From the NCBI GenBank assembly GCA_964512995.1, contig CAZELM010000049.1:1-29578 (forward strand): 29,578 nucleotides of DNA, in the 5' to 3' direction. Source of the DNA: CAZELM01 sp964512995 (lineage in GTDB: Bacteria; CSSED10-310). Of this stretch, positions 1 through 7,490 are shown piece by piece. The notes below the pieces were generated by a model. The model was not told the origin of the DNA. It worked only from the letters and a program-made list of their open reading frames with translations, and did not search any database. How positions within the stretch are numbered: position 1 is the stretch's first letter; the number at the start of each line of letters is the position of its first letter. A program made the translations under genes and the position numbers.

Positions 1-105
1 GTCCACTGTCAGACCACTCAAGTCCACTGTCAGACCACTCAAGTCCACTGTCAGATCGCTCAAGTCCACTGTCAGATCGCTCAAGTCCACTGTCAGATCG
101 CTCAA
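1..105. repeat. 21-bp tandem repeat, five units
   Basis: Five head-to-tail 21-base units fill 1-105 and probably continue beyond the window edge. Two variants occur. Units 1-2 contain agaccactcaa and units 3-5 contain agatcgctcaa; the rest of the unit is the same. Because 21 is a multiple of three and the units lack stops in these frames, both strands are open. The plus strand reads a VHCQTTQ/VHCQIAQ heptad up to a TAA at 220-222. The minus strand reads an LSDLTVD/LSGLTVD heptad. There are no unique spacers, so this is a minisatellite-like array and not CRISPR. Confidence 0.95.
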
Positions 106-195
106 GCTGAGCACGTTGTCCGAAAATGGATCAGGTTGGAAAACCTGCATCGATGGTACGACGTGAATCGCAATGAGATCGGCAGTTATAACCAT
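1..195 (-). CDS. Possible partial ORF containing LSDLTVD heptads
   Basis: On the minus strand an ATG at 195-193 (another at 150-148) opens a frame that reads into the 21-bp repeat and leaves the window without a stop. It has a non-repetitive lead of about 30 residues and then five LS(D/G)LTVD heptads. It would lie 30 bases downstream of ktrA on the same strand. No clear Shine-Dalgarno sequence precedes either ATG. The plus-strand frame over the same DNA (1-222) is also open but gives a Cys/His-rich heptad that looks less protein-like. I do not recognise a family, and the openness may only reflect the repeat length. Confidence 0.2.
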   Translation of the reverse strand, partial: MVITADLIAIHVVPSMQVFQPDPFSDNVLSLSDLTVDLSDLTVDLSDLTVDLSGLTVDLSGLTVD

Positions 196-225
196 GCACC
201 CAGAAACCCGGGTTGTTCGTAATCG

Positions 226-879
226 TCAATCCTGAAGCAGTTTATCGACATCCTCATTCCGGCCGACGATGACGAGATGGGAGTCAGACGTGACCAGGTC
301 ATTTGCAGTGGGGAAATGGAGTGATTCCGTGCTCGACTTATTTTTTATGGCGATGATCTGCACCCGGTATCGCGATGGCAAAGCGAGATCTTTGATCGAC
401 TTACCGGTAAACCGGTCTTGAGGTTTCCAGAGTTTGATTTTGAATCCGGAAATTTCCAGATCCCTGTAGATATCGAGCTTAACGAGGTTATAGGCCATCT
501 GTTTTCCCATCTCTGTCTCAACGAAAATCACATCATGTGCGCCGATCTTCTGAAGGATCCGGGCGGCCATCGGCGTGTTGGCTTTGGCCAACACCCGTTT
601 AAGGCCAAGATCCACCAGATGAGAGACAGCGATGACAGATGTTTCCAGAGAATCACCCGTGCAGACAATCGCCACATCGACTTTATCCGCGCCGACCTGT
701 TTTAAAACTTCCAAATCCTCCGCATTGGCCTGGATCACCAATGGAATGTCGTTTTTCAGACTTTCCACCACGCTGCTCGAATGATCAATGGCAATGATTT
801 CACCGCCGTACCGGTGGATCCACTTTGCGAGAGATCCTCCAAATCGTCCCAAGCCGATTACCAGAAATCGTTGTTTCAT
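226..879 (-). CDS. ktrA: KtrA/TrkA-type potassium channel gating protein
   Basis: This is the cytosolic nucleotide-binding (RCK) subunit of a Ktr/Trk K+ uptake system. The 217 residues begin with a Rossmann fold: VIGLGRFG carries the GxGxxG motif at residues 9-14, and Asp32 sits where the nucleotide ribose is bound. A TrkA-C-like regulatory domain follows from about residue 140 to the end. The length fits the single-RCK KtrA type (about 220 residues) and not the double-RCK TrkA of enterics (about 460). It lies 6 bases downstream of the channel gene ktrB, so the two are almost certainly cotranscribed. In known systems the RCK ring binds ATP/ADP or NAD(H) and opens or closes the channel. Confidence 0.93.
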   Translation of the reverse strand: MKQRFLVIGLGRFGGSLAKWIHRYGGEIIAIDHSSSVVESLKNDIPLVIQANAEDLEVLKQVGADKVDVAIVCTGDSLETSVIAVSHLVDLGLKRVLAKANTPMAARILQKIGAHDVIFVETEMGKQMAYNLVKLDIYRDLEISGFKIKLWKPQDRFTGKSIKDLALPSRYRVQIIAIKNKSSTESLHFPTANDLVTSDSHLVIVGRNEDVDKLLQD

Positions 880-885
880 ATTACC

Positions 886-2553
886 TCACCCGATATACAA
901 ATGTCCGGAAGGATATCGATATTTCTGTTCTCTGATGCTTCCAATTCCGGCGTACACAAATGTTATCAATCCAACTCGTCCAACCAGCATTATCGCCATG
1001 ATTACATATTTTGAAAAATCGCTGAGTTCCGGTGTGATTCCTGTCGATAAGCCAACCGTCGAGAGAGCGGAGACAATTTCAAATAAAATGGCGATCGGCT
1101 GAAATGGCTCCATGAAGATCATGATCAAGGATGCTCCAAAAGCAAACCCAGAATAGAGCATAAAAACCGTGATCGCTTTTTGAACAATCTTGAAATGAAG
1201 CTCTCTTCGAGCAAACTGGATGCTGGGTTTCCCGGACAGATAATTCTGAGCGCTGACATACAGAATACCCGCAGTTGATGTCTTAATGCCTCCGGCGGTG
1301 GACATGGGCGATCCTCCGATCACCATCAGGAATATCAGTACAACCCAGCTCGCATGAGTCAAACCGGATACCGCGATCGTATTGAATCCGGCCGTTCGTG
1401 AAATGATGGAATAGAACAGAGCATTCCACACTGTCTTCAGTGTTATCCCGCTCCCATATTCCGTTATTGTGATAAATCCGCAACCCAGAACAATCAGCAA
1501 ACCGGACACCATCACCACCATCTTGGTATGAGGGCTGAAAAATGTCTTTCGATGTTTGATGTAATCCACCACTTCAAACAAAACGGGAAAACCAAGTCCA
1601 CCTGAAATGACCAGCAGACAAACCACGATCAGTGCTCCATATCGGGCATCAATATTCCACAGGTTTTCGGAATAAATACTGAATCCCGCATTATTAAAGG
1701 CTGAAATTGCGTGAAATATGGCAGACCAGACATCCGGCCACAGCGGGTTTCCCCTTTGGTGGATTCCTGTAAAAAAAAGACTCATTCCGACACACTCTAT
1801 GACGAGTGCGTATTTAAGTACCTTGATCAGATAATCGGCCAGGTTCCCGAAATCCGGAATATCAAAAAATTCTGTGCCGACTTTGGTAAAATAAAGACTC
1901 ATTCGCCGCCTGGCAACAGTTAAAATCGTTGTAGCGAACACGACAATCCCGATCCCGCCAATCTGAATCAGGACAGTGATGATGAGCTGACCCCAGAAAT
2001 TGAACTCATCGGCAATATTGACCGTTGCCAGGCCTGTGACGCACAAGGCACTGACCGACGTAAACAATGCATCGATAAACGAGACCGCATGATCCGTATT
2101 CTGACAGACTGGCAGTTCCAATAACAGAGCGCCTCCCAATGAAAAGCCCGCATATAAAAAGAAGGCGATCCGGGATGTTGAACTGAGATAATCAAACACC
2201 CGATCGGAATATCGTGCAATGAAAAAGAGATAGGTAGTAATAACAAGAATAAACCAGATAACAAACAGCAGATGCCTGATATCGGACTGATCGAATGCGA
2301 GCGTCACGATAAAGACACTGTTCAGGAGAGCCGTCACAATAAACGGAAGCATCTCTTTTTTCCGCAGAATGGAAAGATTGATCCAGATCATCAATCCAAA
2401 AGAAACAGACGAAATCAGGATTGTCCGATCGGGAAATTCCGGACAGACAAATGCCAGGACGAAAAGCAGAGTCAGCCATACCAAGGGAAAGGTACTGAAG
2501 TGTAACAGATACTTCAGCAATTTTTTGACATAATCAGAGAAGTACTTATTCAT
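886..2553 (-). CDS. ktrB: KtrB/TrkH-type potassium channel subunit
   Basis: This is the integral membrane K+ translocating subunit that partners ktrA. All four pore-loop repeats can be seen: CVTGLA (about 171-176), FNNAGFS (about 286-292), SRTAGFN (about 385-391) and LSTVGLS (about 497-503). Each carries the selectivity-filter glycine typical of the SKT (Trk/Ktr/HKT) family. At 555 residues it is about 100 longer than a usual KtrB. The extra length is an N-terminal region of roughly 125 residues with several hydrophobic helices before the first pore unit. The start is an ATG whose first codons are followed by a basic, then hydrophobic segment. Whether it is Na+-coupled cannot be read from the sequence. 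Confidence 0.93.
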   Translation of the reverse strand: MNKYFSDYVKKLLKYLLHFSTFPLVWLTLLFVLAFVCPEFPDRTILISSVSFGLMIWINLSILRKKEMLPFIVTALLNSVFIVTLAFDQSDIRHLLFVIWFILVITTYLFFIARYSDRVFDYLSSTSRIAFFLYAGFSLGGALLLELPVCQNTDHAVSFIDALFTSVSALCVTGLATVNIADEFNFWGQLIITVLIQIGGIGIVVFATTILTVARRRMSLYFTKVGTEFFDIPDFGNLADYLIKVLKYALVIECVGMSLFFTGIHQRGNPLWPDVWSAIFHAISAFNNAGFSIYSENLWNIDARYGALIVVCLLVISGGLGFPVLFEVVDYIKHRKTFFSPHTKMVVMVSGLLIVLGCGFITITEYGSGITLKTVWNALFYSIISRTAGFNTIAVSGLTHASWVVLIFLMVIGGSPMSTAGGIKTSTAGILYVSAQNYLSGKPSIQFARRELHFKIVQKAITVFMLYSGFAFGASLIMIFMEPFQPIAILFEIVSALSTVGLSTGITPELSDFSKYVIMAIMLVGRVGLITFVYAGIGSIREQKYRYPSGHLYIG

Positions 2554-2599
2554 GGATCATCGTTACAGCCATATCCAGATAATCCGAATCCGGGCTATT

Positions 2600-3529
2600 T
2601 CAAAAAGAGACTCCCAAACAGATGGAATCTCCCTGGACACCCACAGAAAATCGAAGGAAAAACTGATCAACAAGGTTTTTTTTGAATTCAAACACCGCAA
2701 GATCATTGATTCGAATGGCATCGACAACGGAATTTCGGATCTGCCCAAGATACATGAAACCTGTAATCACACCAATGGTCCATCCCCAATGATCTTCATC
2801 TCGCTCGAAAAGTCGATAACTCCACCATCCACCCCCCAGCACGAGACTGCTTGCCAGGAAAGCATCCCAATACCGGTTGTTATAAATCTGGCCAGCTCCA
2901 GGACAAACTGTCGATAACACACATGCCAACCAAGGGATCTTGGATTCATGATCGGACCACCATTGCATTTGGTCTTTTAATTCCTTTGATTTTTTTTTGA
3001 TGGAGTCATCACCTGTATCGACTGGCAGCAACTGAGCCAGTTGATTATTGGCAGCATAAACACCAAGAAATCCTAATAAATATTGACGTTGAGAATATGC
3101 TTCCGGACTGAGCGTTCTGCCTGGAAACGTGGACATCCTATCCAATGTGATATGATAATCTGCCAAGTTTTCGCCCCCAAAAAATGACTGGGCAGCCAAA
3201 AAAGATGCCCTCTCCTGGTAATACTGCCCAATATCAACATCCTCACTCAGATCAATAAAAACTTGTGCAGCGCTATCGTGCTTCTGTTGCATCTCATAGA
3301 TGCTCCCAACAATAAACCGAGAATAGATACATTTCTGAGCATCCTGGCCGAAAAGAGCATAGCGTTTGAGACTTATCGCAGCGGATTCATAATCACCGGT
3401 ATTGATCAGAGCCGACGCAAATTTCCATTCATCCTCCATGTCATAACTTTTACAATGATTGGATAGAGAAAAGGAAGCGATCATGATTGTGGTGATAAAA
3501 CAGAAAATTGTTATCGGCCAACGTTTCAT
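2600..3529 (-). CDS. Membrane protein with helical-repeat region and TM2-like C-terminal domain
   Basis: The 309-residue protein starts with a hydrophobic signal or anchor (about 5-22). Residues 30-160 look like TPR-type helical repeats, for example ALINTGDYESAAISL and FIVGSIYEMQQKHDSAAQVF. From about residue 195 there is a TM2/DUF5683-like module: CPGAGQIYNNRYWDAF (209-224), then two hydrophobic segments with a conserved-looking LGQIRNSVVDA. The start ATG follows a good GAGGAG site about 6 bases upstream. It lies directly downstream of the YidD-like gene (3594-4124), which suggests a shared transcript and a joint envelope role. Function is unknown; the domain assignment is by pattern only. 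Confidence 0.72.
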   Translation of the reverse strand: MKRWPITIFCFITTIMIASFSLSNHCKSYDMEDEWKFASALINTGDYESAAISLKRYALFGQDAQKCIYSRFIVGSIYEMQQKHDSAAQVFIDLSEDVDIGQYYQERASFLAAQSFFGGENLADYHITLDRMSTFPGRTLSPEAYSQRQYLLGFLGVYAANNQLAQLLPVDTGDDSIKKKSKELKDQMQWWSDHESKIPWLACVLSTVCPGAGQIYNNRYWDAFLASSLVLGGGWWSYRLFERDEDHWGWTIGVITGFMYLGQIRNSVVDAIRINDLAVFEFKKNLVDQFFLRFSVGVQGDSICLGVSF

Positions 3530-3593
3530 AAAAAACTCCTCAGGAAATCAATGAGTACAGGGCTTCCCTTTTGGTATCAATCCCTGGGTATTC

Positions 3594-4124
3594 TTATCGA
3601 TTGAGCATCCAGCTTCCCCTGGGGATCACTTCCGATTCCGGAAAATTAACCCATCTTATGCCATCCGGGGTCTCAATGACAGGATAATAATGGTCTGCAT
3701 TTACATGGGCTCGCACAAGCCTTCCTCCCGTCATGATCATGCCTCTAATAAGCCCATATCTGGCAATAGCCATGCCTGAAAAACGAGAACATGACGGATA
3801 AAAAAGGCAGGATTCGCCTTTCAATCGTCCATAGGTTTCGCTGTAAACTGCAAACAGGATGTGAAAAAAAATATCCGACGTATCTGGAACCGAATCATCG
3901 AAGAATGATTTTGTCTCAGATGGATTGACCGATGTTTTAGCGGGCGGGTGTGGGTGATCCTCAGATAACATGGCAAGGTTATGTTGAGTGGCATGTTGAA
4001 TATGAAATTCCGGCGTAAAGAAAAAGTTCATACTTTGCGCTTGATTTCGTGCAAATGTCTTCTCTATAATTGCCAACGTGTCCAATAAAAATATCATCGC
4101 TATGTAAATGCAAAGTCGAATCAT
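3594..4124 (-). CDS. YidD-like protein with N-terminal membrane anchor or signal
   Basis: Residues about 88-145 resemble the YidD family. CLFYPSCSRF (106-115) matches the family's C-x-F-x-P-x-C-S-x-Y signature, followed by ARYGLIRGMI and an Arg-containing helix, and these align with the canonical YidD at 16591-16800. Unlike YidD (about 70-90 residues, cytoplasmic amphipathic), this protein has 176 residues. It has an N-terminal hydrophobic stretch (1-20), a 65-residue spacer and a C-terminal extension ending in SEVIPRGSW. It precedes the TM2-like gene on the same strand. No Shine-Dalgarno precedes the ATG, and a promoter -10 ends 6 bases before it, so the message may be leaderless. A role in envelope assembly is inferred only from family. 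Confidence 0.72.
   Translation of the reverse strand: MIRLCIYIAMIFLLDTLAIIEKTFARNQAQSMNFFFTPEFHIQHATQHNLAMLSEDHPHPPAKTSVNPSETKSFFDDSVPDTSDIFFHILFAVYSETYGRLKGESCLFYPSCSRFSGMAIARYGLIRGMIMTGGRLVRAHVNADHYYPVIETPDGIRWVNFPESEVIPRGSWMLNR
4041..4070 (+). promoter_or_regulatory. Predicted sigma70-type promoter for the PEGA lipoprotein gene
   Basis: TTGATT at 4041-4046 and a perfect TATAAT at 4065-4070 are separated by 18 bases. The predicted start near 4077 would give a leader of about 80 bases before the ATG at 4159. The promoter lies inside, and antisense to, the 5' part of the divergent YidD-like gene. Confidence 0.5.
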
Positions 4125-4130
4125 GGAGGG

Positions 4131-4159
4131 AAAATAGCTTTTCGAAAGGAGCGTGTCAA
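4131..4159 (-). promoter_or_regulatory. Predicted promoter for the YidD-like gene, likely giving a leaderless mRNA
   Basis: Read on the minus strand, TTGACA (4159-4154), a 17-base spacer and TATTTT (4136-4131) make a strong sigma70-type match. Only 6 bases separate the -10 from the ATG at 4124, so transcription would start at or next to the start codon. This fits the lack of a Shine-Dalgarno there. The -35 overlaps the first base of the divergent PEGA gene, and the spacer covers that gene's ribosome binding site. Confidence 0.55.
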
Positions 4160-4566
4160 TGAAATTTCGGTTTACGTATTATTCACCGATCCTTATTCTT
4201 TTCGTATGTCTGATTGGATGTGCCAGCACGACCACAATCAACTCTGTCCCATCATCCGGAGATCTTTATCTGGATGGAATCAAAATGGGTCAAACTCCTT
4301 ATACTCATACGGATACGGACATCCTGTTCTCACAGAAAGTTGTTCAGATCAAGAAAGAAGGGTATGACGATTTTACGGGATTTATTAAACGAGACAAGAT
4401 TAATGCCCAGAATGCCGTGCTGAGTGCTTTGTGTTTCTGGCCCACACTGTTATGGTCATGGGATTATCCACCATCCTATACGTTTTCACTTCAGAAAAAA
4501 GTAGCACTGATCAACAATATGGACTTCCAGTTTTATCCAGGAATGGAAATGACCGCGTCCAATTAA
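4159..4566 (+). CDS. PEGA-domain lipoprotein
   Basis: The 135-residue protein has a lipoprotein signal with lipobox LIGC (Cys21), so it should be lipidated and membrane-anchored. Residues about 28-75 form a PEGA domain: SSGDLYLDGIKMGQTPY, followed by VVQIKKEGYDDF. PEGA domains are beta-sandwich modules of surface or periplasmic proteins, often binding carbohydrate or cell-wall components. A hydrophobic stretch (about 91-105) and a final strand-rich part follow. I chose the ATG at 4159 because AAAGGAG ends about 7 bases upstream. The in-frame GTG at 4153 would sit on top of that site. The gene is divergent from the YidD-like gene and ends before a bidirectional terminator. Confidence 0.8.
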   Translation: MKFRFTYYSPILILFVCLIGCASTTTINSVPSSGDLYLDGIKMGQTPYTHTDTDILFSQKVVQIKKEGYDDFTGFIKRDKINAQNAVLSALCFWPTLLWSWDYPPSYTFSLQKKVALINNMDFQFYPGMEMTASN

Positions 4567-4654
4567 TATTCTCTGAAAGCGAAGAGCCATATGGATTGAT
4601 GAGATCTATAAACCATGACATGCAGTAGAATTGACTGACTCTCTGGCAGACAAA

Positions 4655-4690
4655 ACAGCCCCGGAATTCAGGATCGAATTCCGGGGCTGT
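4655..4690. terminator. Bidirectional intrinsic terminator
   Basis: A perfect 15-base inverted repeat (acagccccggaattc and its complement) encloses a 6-base loop. It lies between the ends of the converging PEGA gene (stop at 4566) and lamin-tail gene (stop at 4717). The flanks are weakly T-rich in both directions, with no long T-run on either side. Confidence 0.85.
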
Positions 4691-4716
4691 TGTATTATAC
4701 AATCAGAAAATGGACG

Positions 4717-6927
4717 CTATCTCTTCCGCACACTCAGCAGTGTGATCAAAACGGAGACCAGAATCGTCAGCGCTCCGATTCCAGCCGGAGTAGTGGTCGG
4801 GATGACCGGCGGGGTTGGTGCGCCATCGATATCCATCCAGCTTCTCGGTTCGATTTTGAAGCGATCGGAGCTATAGTTGACGACGCCCTGAACATACGCC
4901 AGAGCCGCATCCGGGATCGGATCATAACTAAAATACAAGTCATCCACACGGATGGGACTGAAGCCATCGCTGATTTCCCATTCCCCGAAGTCTTCCGGAT
5001 CATCGGGATTGACATTGGTCACGATGACATTGACTGCCCGGACAAGAACACCTTCCCATTGCTCCTGAGCCATATCCAGCGTGGTCAGCACTTCCGGTTC
5101 CGGAGCCGTCTCCGATCCAATGACCGTGATCCGGTTCACCGGATCGATCTCCGTCATTCCGGCATTTTCCGTGACAGTACCAGCAACCTCAACCTGATCT
5201 CCAATGGACAGGGACGGATCGGATGTCGGAAGCACGGCTTTGATGCCATTCCATGCGCCCGTTCCATCCTGAATGAACACATTCCGATTGCCCATTTCAA
5301 CCGCGGTGATGATGCCATGGGTTACGATAAACTGCTCGATGTAATCGGAATCTCCGGATGGATTCTCTGTATATTGGATATCATGGATCGTAACGGAGAT
5401 GGGTGTAGGGCCGGGGGTCGGTGTATCCGTAGGAATCGAGGTCGGTGTGTCCGTGGAAACAGGTGTTGGCGTATCCGTACCGACGGGAGTCGGCGTATCG
5501 GGTCCAGAAGTGGGAGTATCTGTTGGCATTCCTGTCGGAGGAACGGGAGTAGAAGTCGGAACGGGAGTCGGGGTATATGTCGATGTCGGGATCGGTGTAT
5601 TTGTCGGGATCGGTGTATTTGTCGGGATCGGCGTATTTGTCGGGATCGGTGTCAGTGTTGATGTCGGACCGGGAGTTGGAGTGAATGTCGGAGGTGTATA
5701 ACAGGGCAGATTCGGTTCACCTGGACTGACCAGAGTATCGCAGAAATCAGTCTGGTTGTCATTGGTATCGGATCCATCCGGAACCCTGGATAAACTGTGA
5801 TCCAGCAAGGGTTCCGGTTCCGCAAATCCTTCACCGCAACTGGCCGGATACAACGAATCACAACTGCTTCCATACCTTAATCCATCCAGGCGTGTTCCAT
5901 TATAAAGCAGCCATGCGCCATCGCAGGGACCATTTTGCAGTGTCAGATAGAGTTGTGTGTTGTTGAGATCCACATTGTCAACATAAAGACTATCACCGAT
6001 AACGAAATACCCATCTGAAGGAATCGTCAACCCGGTCAGGGAAATAGATGACGGTGTACCCTGTGGTATACAGTCCTGGTTGGTCGCTTCCACGGTAAAT
6101 CCATTGAGTGACAATCCCGGAGGGCCTTTCAACTCGATGAAGCTGTAATAATCGGTACCGGTGTTATCGTAATAGACCTCATTCACAACCACGGCTGGTG
6201 CGGGTGGATTCGTCGGAGTGGAGGTCGGAACCGGTGTGGGCGTGAACGTGAATGTTGGCGTGCGGGTGGGTGATGGGGTATTGGTCGGTGCACCCAGTGT
6301 GGGAGTTGCGGTTGGTAGGCATGCATTGTTGGTGGTTTTGGGCGATGCGAGATACACGGCACAGGAACTGGTGTTCCGTGCTCCTCCGGCACCGTCCGGG
6401 CATCGCTGCACCGACTCGGTATCATTAACATGCATATTCTCATTGATCTGCGGCTGGCCGGAATTTAGAAGTACCAACAATCCTGGATCATCCGGATCGT
6501 CCGTTCCATAAACAATCGCATCCATCAGATTGACCGTGGTCACCGGTGTATTGTTCGGAAAATCCGACGCATTCCCCAAATACAGAGCCACGGCATCCGG
6601 TCCGTTCTGCAGCCAATTCGATGCAGCGACCTGGATATCCGCGTCCGGCATCGATGTCGATCCGATCAGAAAAAATCCCTGGGCATCGGTCCGGTATCCA
6701 TCCAGATCCCGGGAAAGATACGACAAATCGTTATTTCCGTTAAATAATACGATAACCAATCCATCCAACGGCGTATTTCCGACACCGCCATCATACAACT
6801 CGATAAACTCCGAATAATCGTTGCCTGGCGTATCGGAGTCAACTTCATTGATCAACACCACTGCACCAGCTCCCGGCAGCCATAACCACATCGCGGCTGC
6901 GATCCATATGATGCTGTTTACTCTCAT
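4717..6927 (-). CDS. Secreted two-lamin-tail, OB-fold protein with Thr-Pro linkers and C-terminal anchor
   Basis: The 736 residues run in this order: signal peptide (1-22), lamin-tail domain 1 (about 23-165, VVLINEVDSD...EFIELYD), Thr-Pro linker (204-243), lamin-tail domain 2 (about 245-405, VVVNEVYYDNTG...FIELKG), and a 100-residue Thr-Pro linker (410-510). An OB-fold domain of the type found with extracellular nucleases follows (about 511-700, FIQDGTGAWNGIK and GDQVEVAGTVTENAGMTEI). The end is a PTTTPAG motif, a hydrophobic helix (about 714-732) and RKR, like a cell-surface sorting signal. No nuclease catalytic domain is present. The ATG follows a strong AGGAGG. It is probably a surface-displayed adhesion or scaffold protein; the ligand is unknown. 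Confidence 0.85.
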   Translation of the reverse strand: MRVNSIIWIAAAMWLWLPGAGAVVLINEVDSDTPGNDYSEFIELYDGGVGNTPLDGLVIVLFNGNNDLSYLSRDLDGYRTDAQGFFLIGSTSMPDADIQVAASNWLQNGPDAVALYLGNASDFPNNTPVTTVNLMDAIVYGTDDPDDPGLLVLLNSGQPQINENMHVNDTESVQRCPDGAGGARNTSSCAVYLASPKTTNNACLPTATPTLGAPTNTPSPTRTPTFTFTPTPVPTSTPTNPPAPAVVVNEVYYDNTGTDYYSFIELKGPPGLSLNGFTVEATNQDCIPQGTPSSISLTGLTIPSDGYFVIGDSLYVDNVDLNNTQLYLTLQNGPCDGAWLLYNGTRLDGLRYGSSCDSLYPASCGEGFAEPEPLLDHSLSRVPDGSDTNDNQTDFCDTLVSPGEPNLPCYTPPTFTPTPGPTSTLTPIPTNTPIPTNTPIPTNTPIPTSTYTPTPVPTSTPVPPTGMPTDTPTSGPDTPTPVGTDTPTPVSTDTPTSIPTDTPTPGPTPISVTIHDIQYTENPSGDSDYIEQFIVTHGIITAVEMGNRNVFIQDGTGAWNGIKAVLPTSDPSLSIGDQVEVAGTVTENAGMTEIDPVNRITVIGSETAPEPEVLTTLDMAQEQWEGVLVRAVNVIVTNVNPDDPEDFGEWEISDGFSPIRVDDLYFSYDPIPDAALAYVQGVVNYSSDRFKIEPRSWMDIDGAPTPPVIPTTTPAGIGALTILVSVLITLLSVRKR
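5585..5656. repeat. 18-bp tandem repeat encoding PTNTPI units
   Basis: Three near-identical 18-base units and a partial fourth encode repeated Pro-Thr-Asn-Thr-Pro-Ile on the minus strand, within the second Thr-Pro linker of the lamin-tail protein. Such in-frame repeats can change in number without a frameshift and would alter linker length. Confidence 0.85.
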
Positions 6928-7490
6928 GATCTACCTCCTCTTCGGCGTTCCATTACATGATCATCTACTATCAATGAATTTGTCTGACAATTCAAGGGAC
7001 GACTGATTCCATTTCCGAAAATACAGCGATCGGACGGAGGGTGTATGCACGTATCGAATGGTCATTGTTTCACAAATCGAAGCCAACCCTTGCATCGTCC
7101 AAATTTTTCATGCACCCGTGGCAATCGCTTCAGAACTTTTCATCATGCAGGAGGAATGACACATAAACTCCCTTTACTCTCAATATAGTAATTCATTATC
7201 CGGCTTTACGCAACTGGAACGGCCGAAGGTTCGATTCGTTCCGGGCGGAACGGCTGATTTTCTATGGATTGCCTCCGGACACTCGGAAAGCGGGAATGGA
7301 ATCGCGAGGAATTCGTTCCCAGATCAAGAAATGATCCGTTGCCAGTCCCGCAAGTGTGTCCCGATGGCTGACGGATAACGAGATGAATACATTGCCACTG
7401 GTATAGTATGGCCACTTCTTTCATTGACTTCATTGCCTTTTTACAGTAGAAATCTGGATGAAAAAACGCTTGTTGGGAGGCGAATGCAAA
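6928..7490. other. Intergenic region between divergent genes
   Basis: This 563-base stretch separates the minus-strand lamin-tail gene from the plus-strand gene at 7491 and should hold both promoters. I see no convincing -35/-10 pair, RNA gene or terminator. The only long open frame in it (minus strand, from 7697) runs antisense into the real gene and looks like a shadow. Confidence 0.6.

Noticed and set aside
1..105. CRISPR-like appearance of regular repeats
   Set aside because: Units are directly adjacent with no unique spacers, and no cas genes are present.
4690..5661. Long plus-strand open frame (about 323 codons)
   Set aside because: It is antisense to the lamin-tail gene, ends in low-complexity Arg/Cys-rich sequence opposite the Thr-Pro linker, and has no ribosome binding site.
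7220..7245. T-loop-like GGTTCGATTC suggesting a tRNA
   Set aside because: No matching acceptor stem, D-arm or anticodon arm can be drawn on either strand at the right distances.
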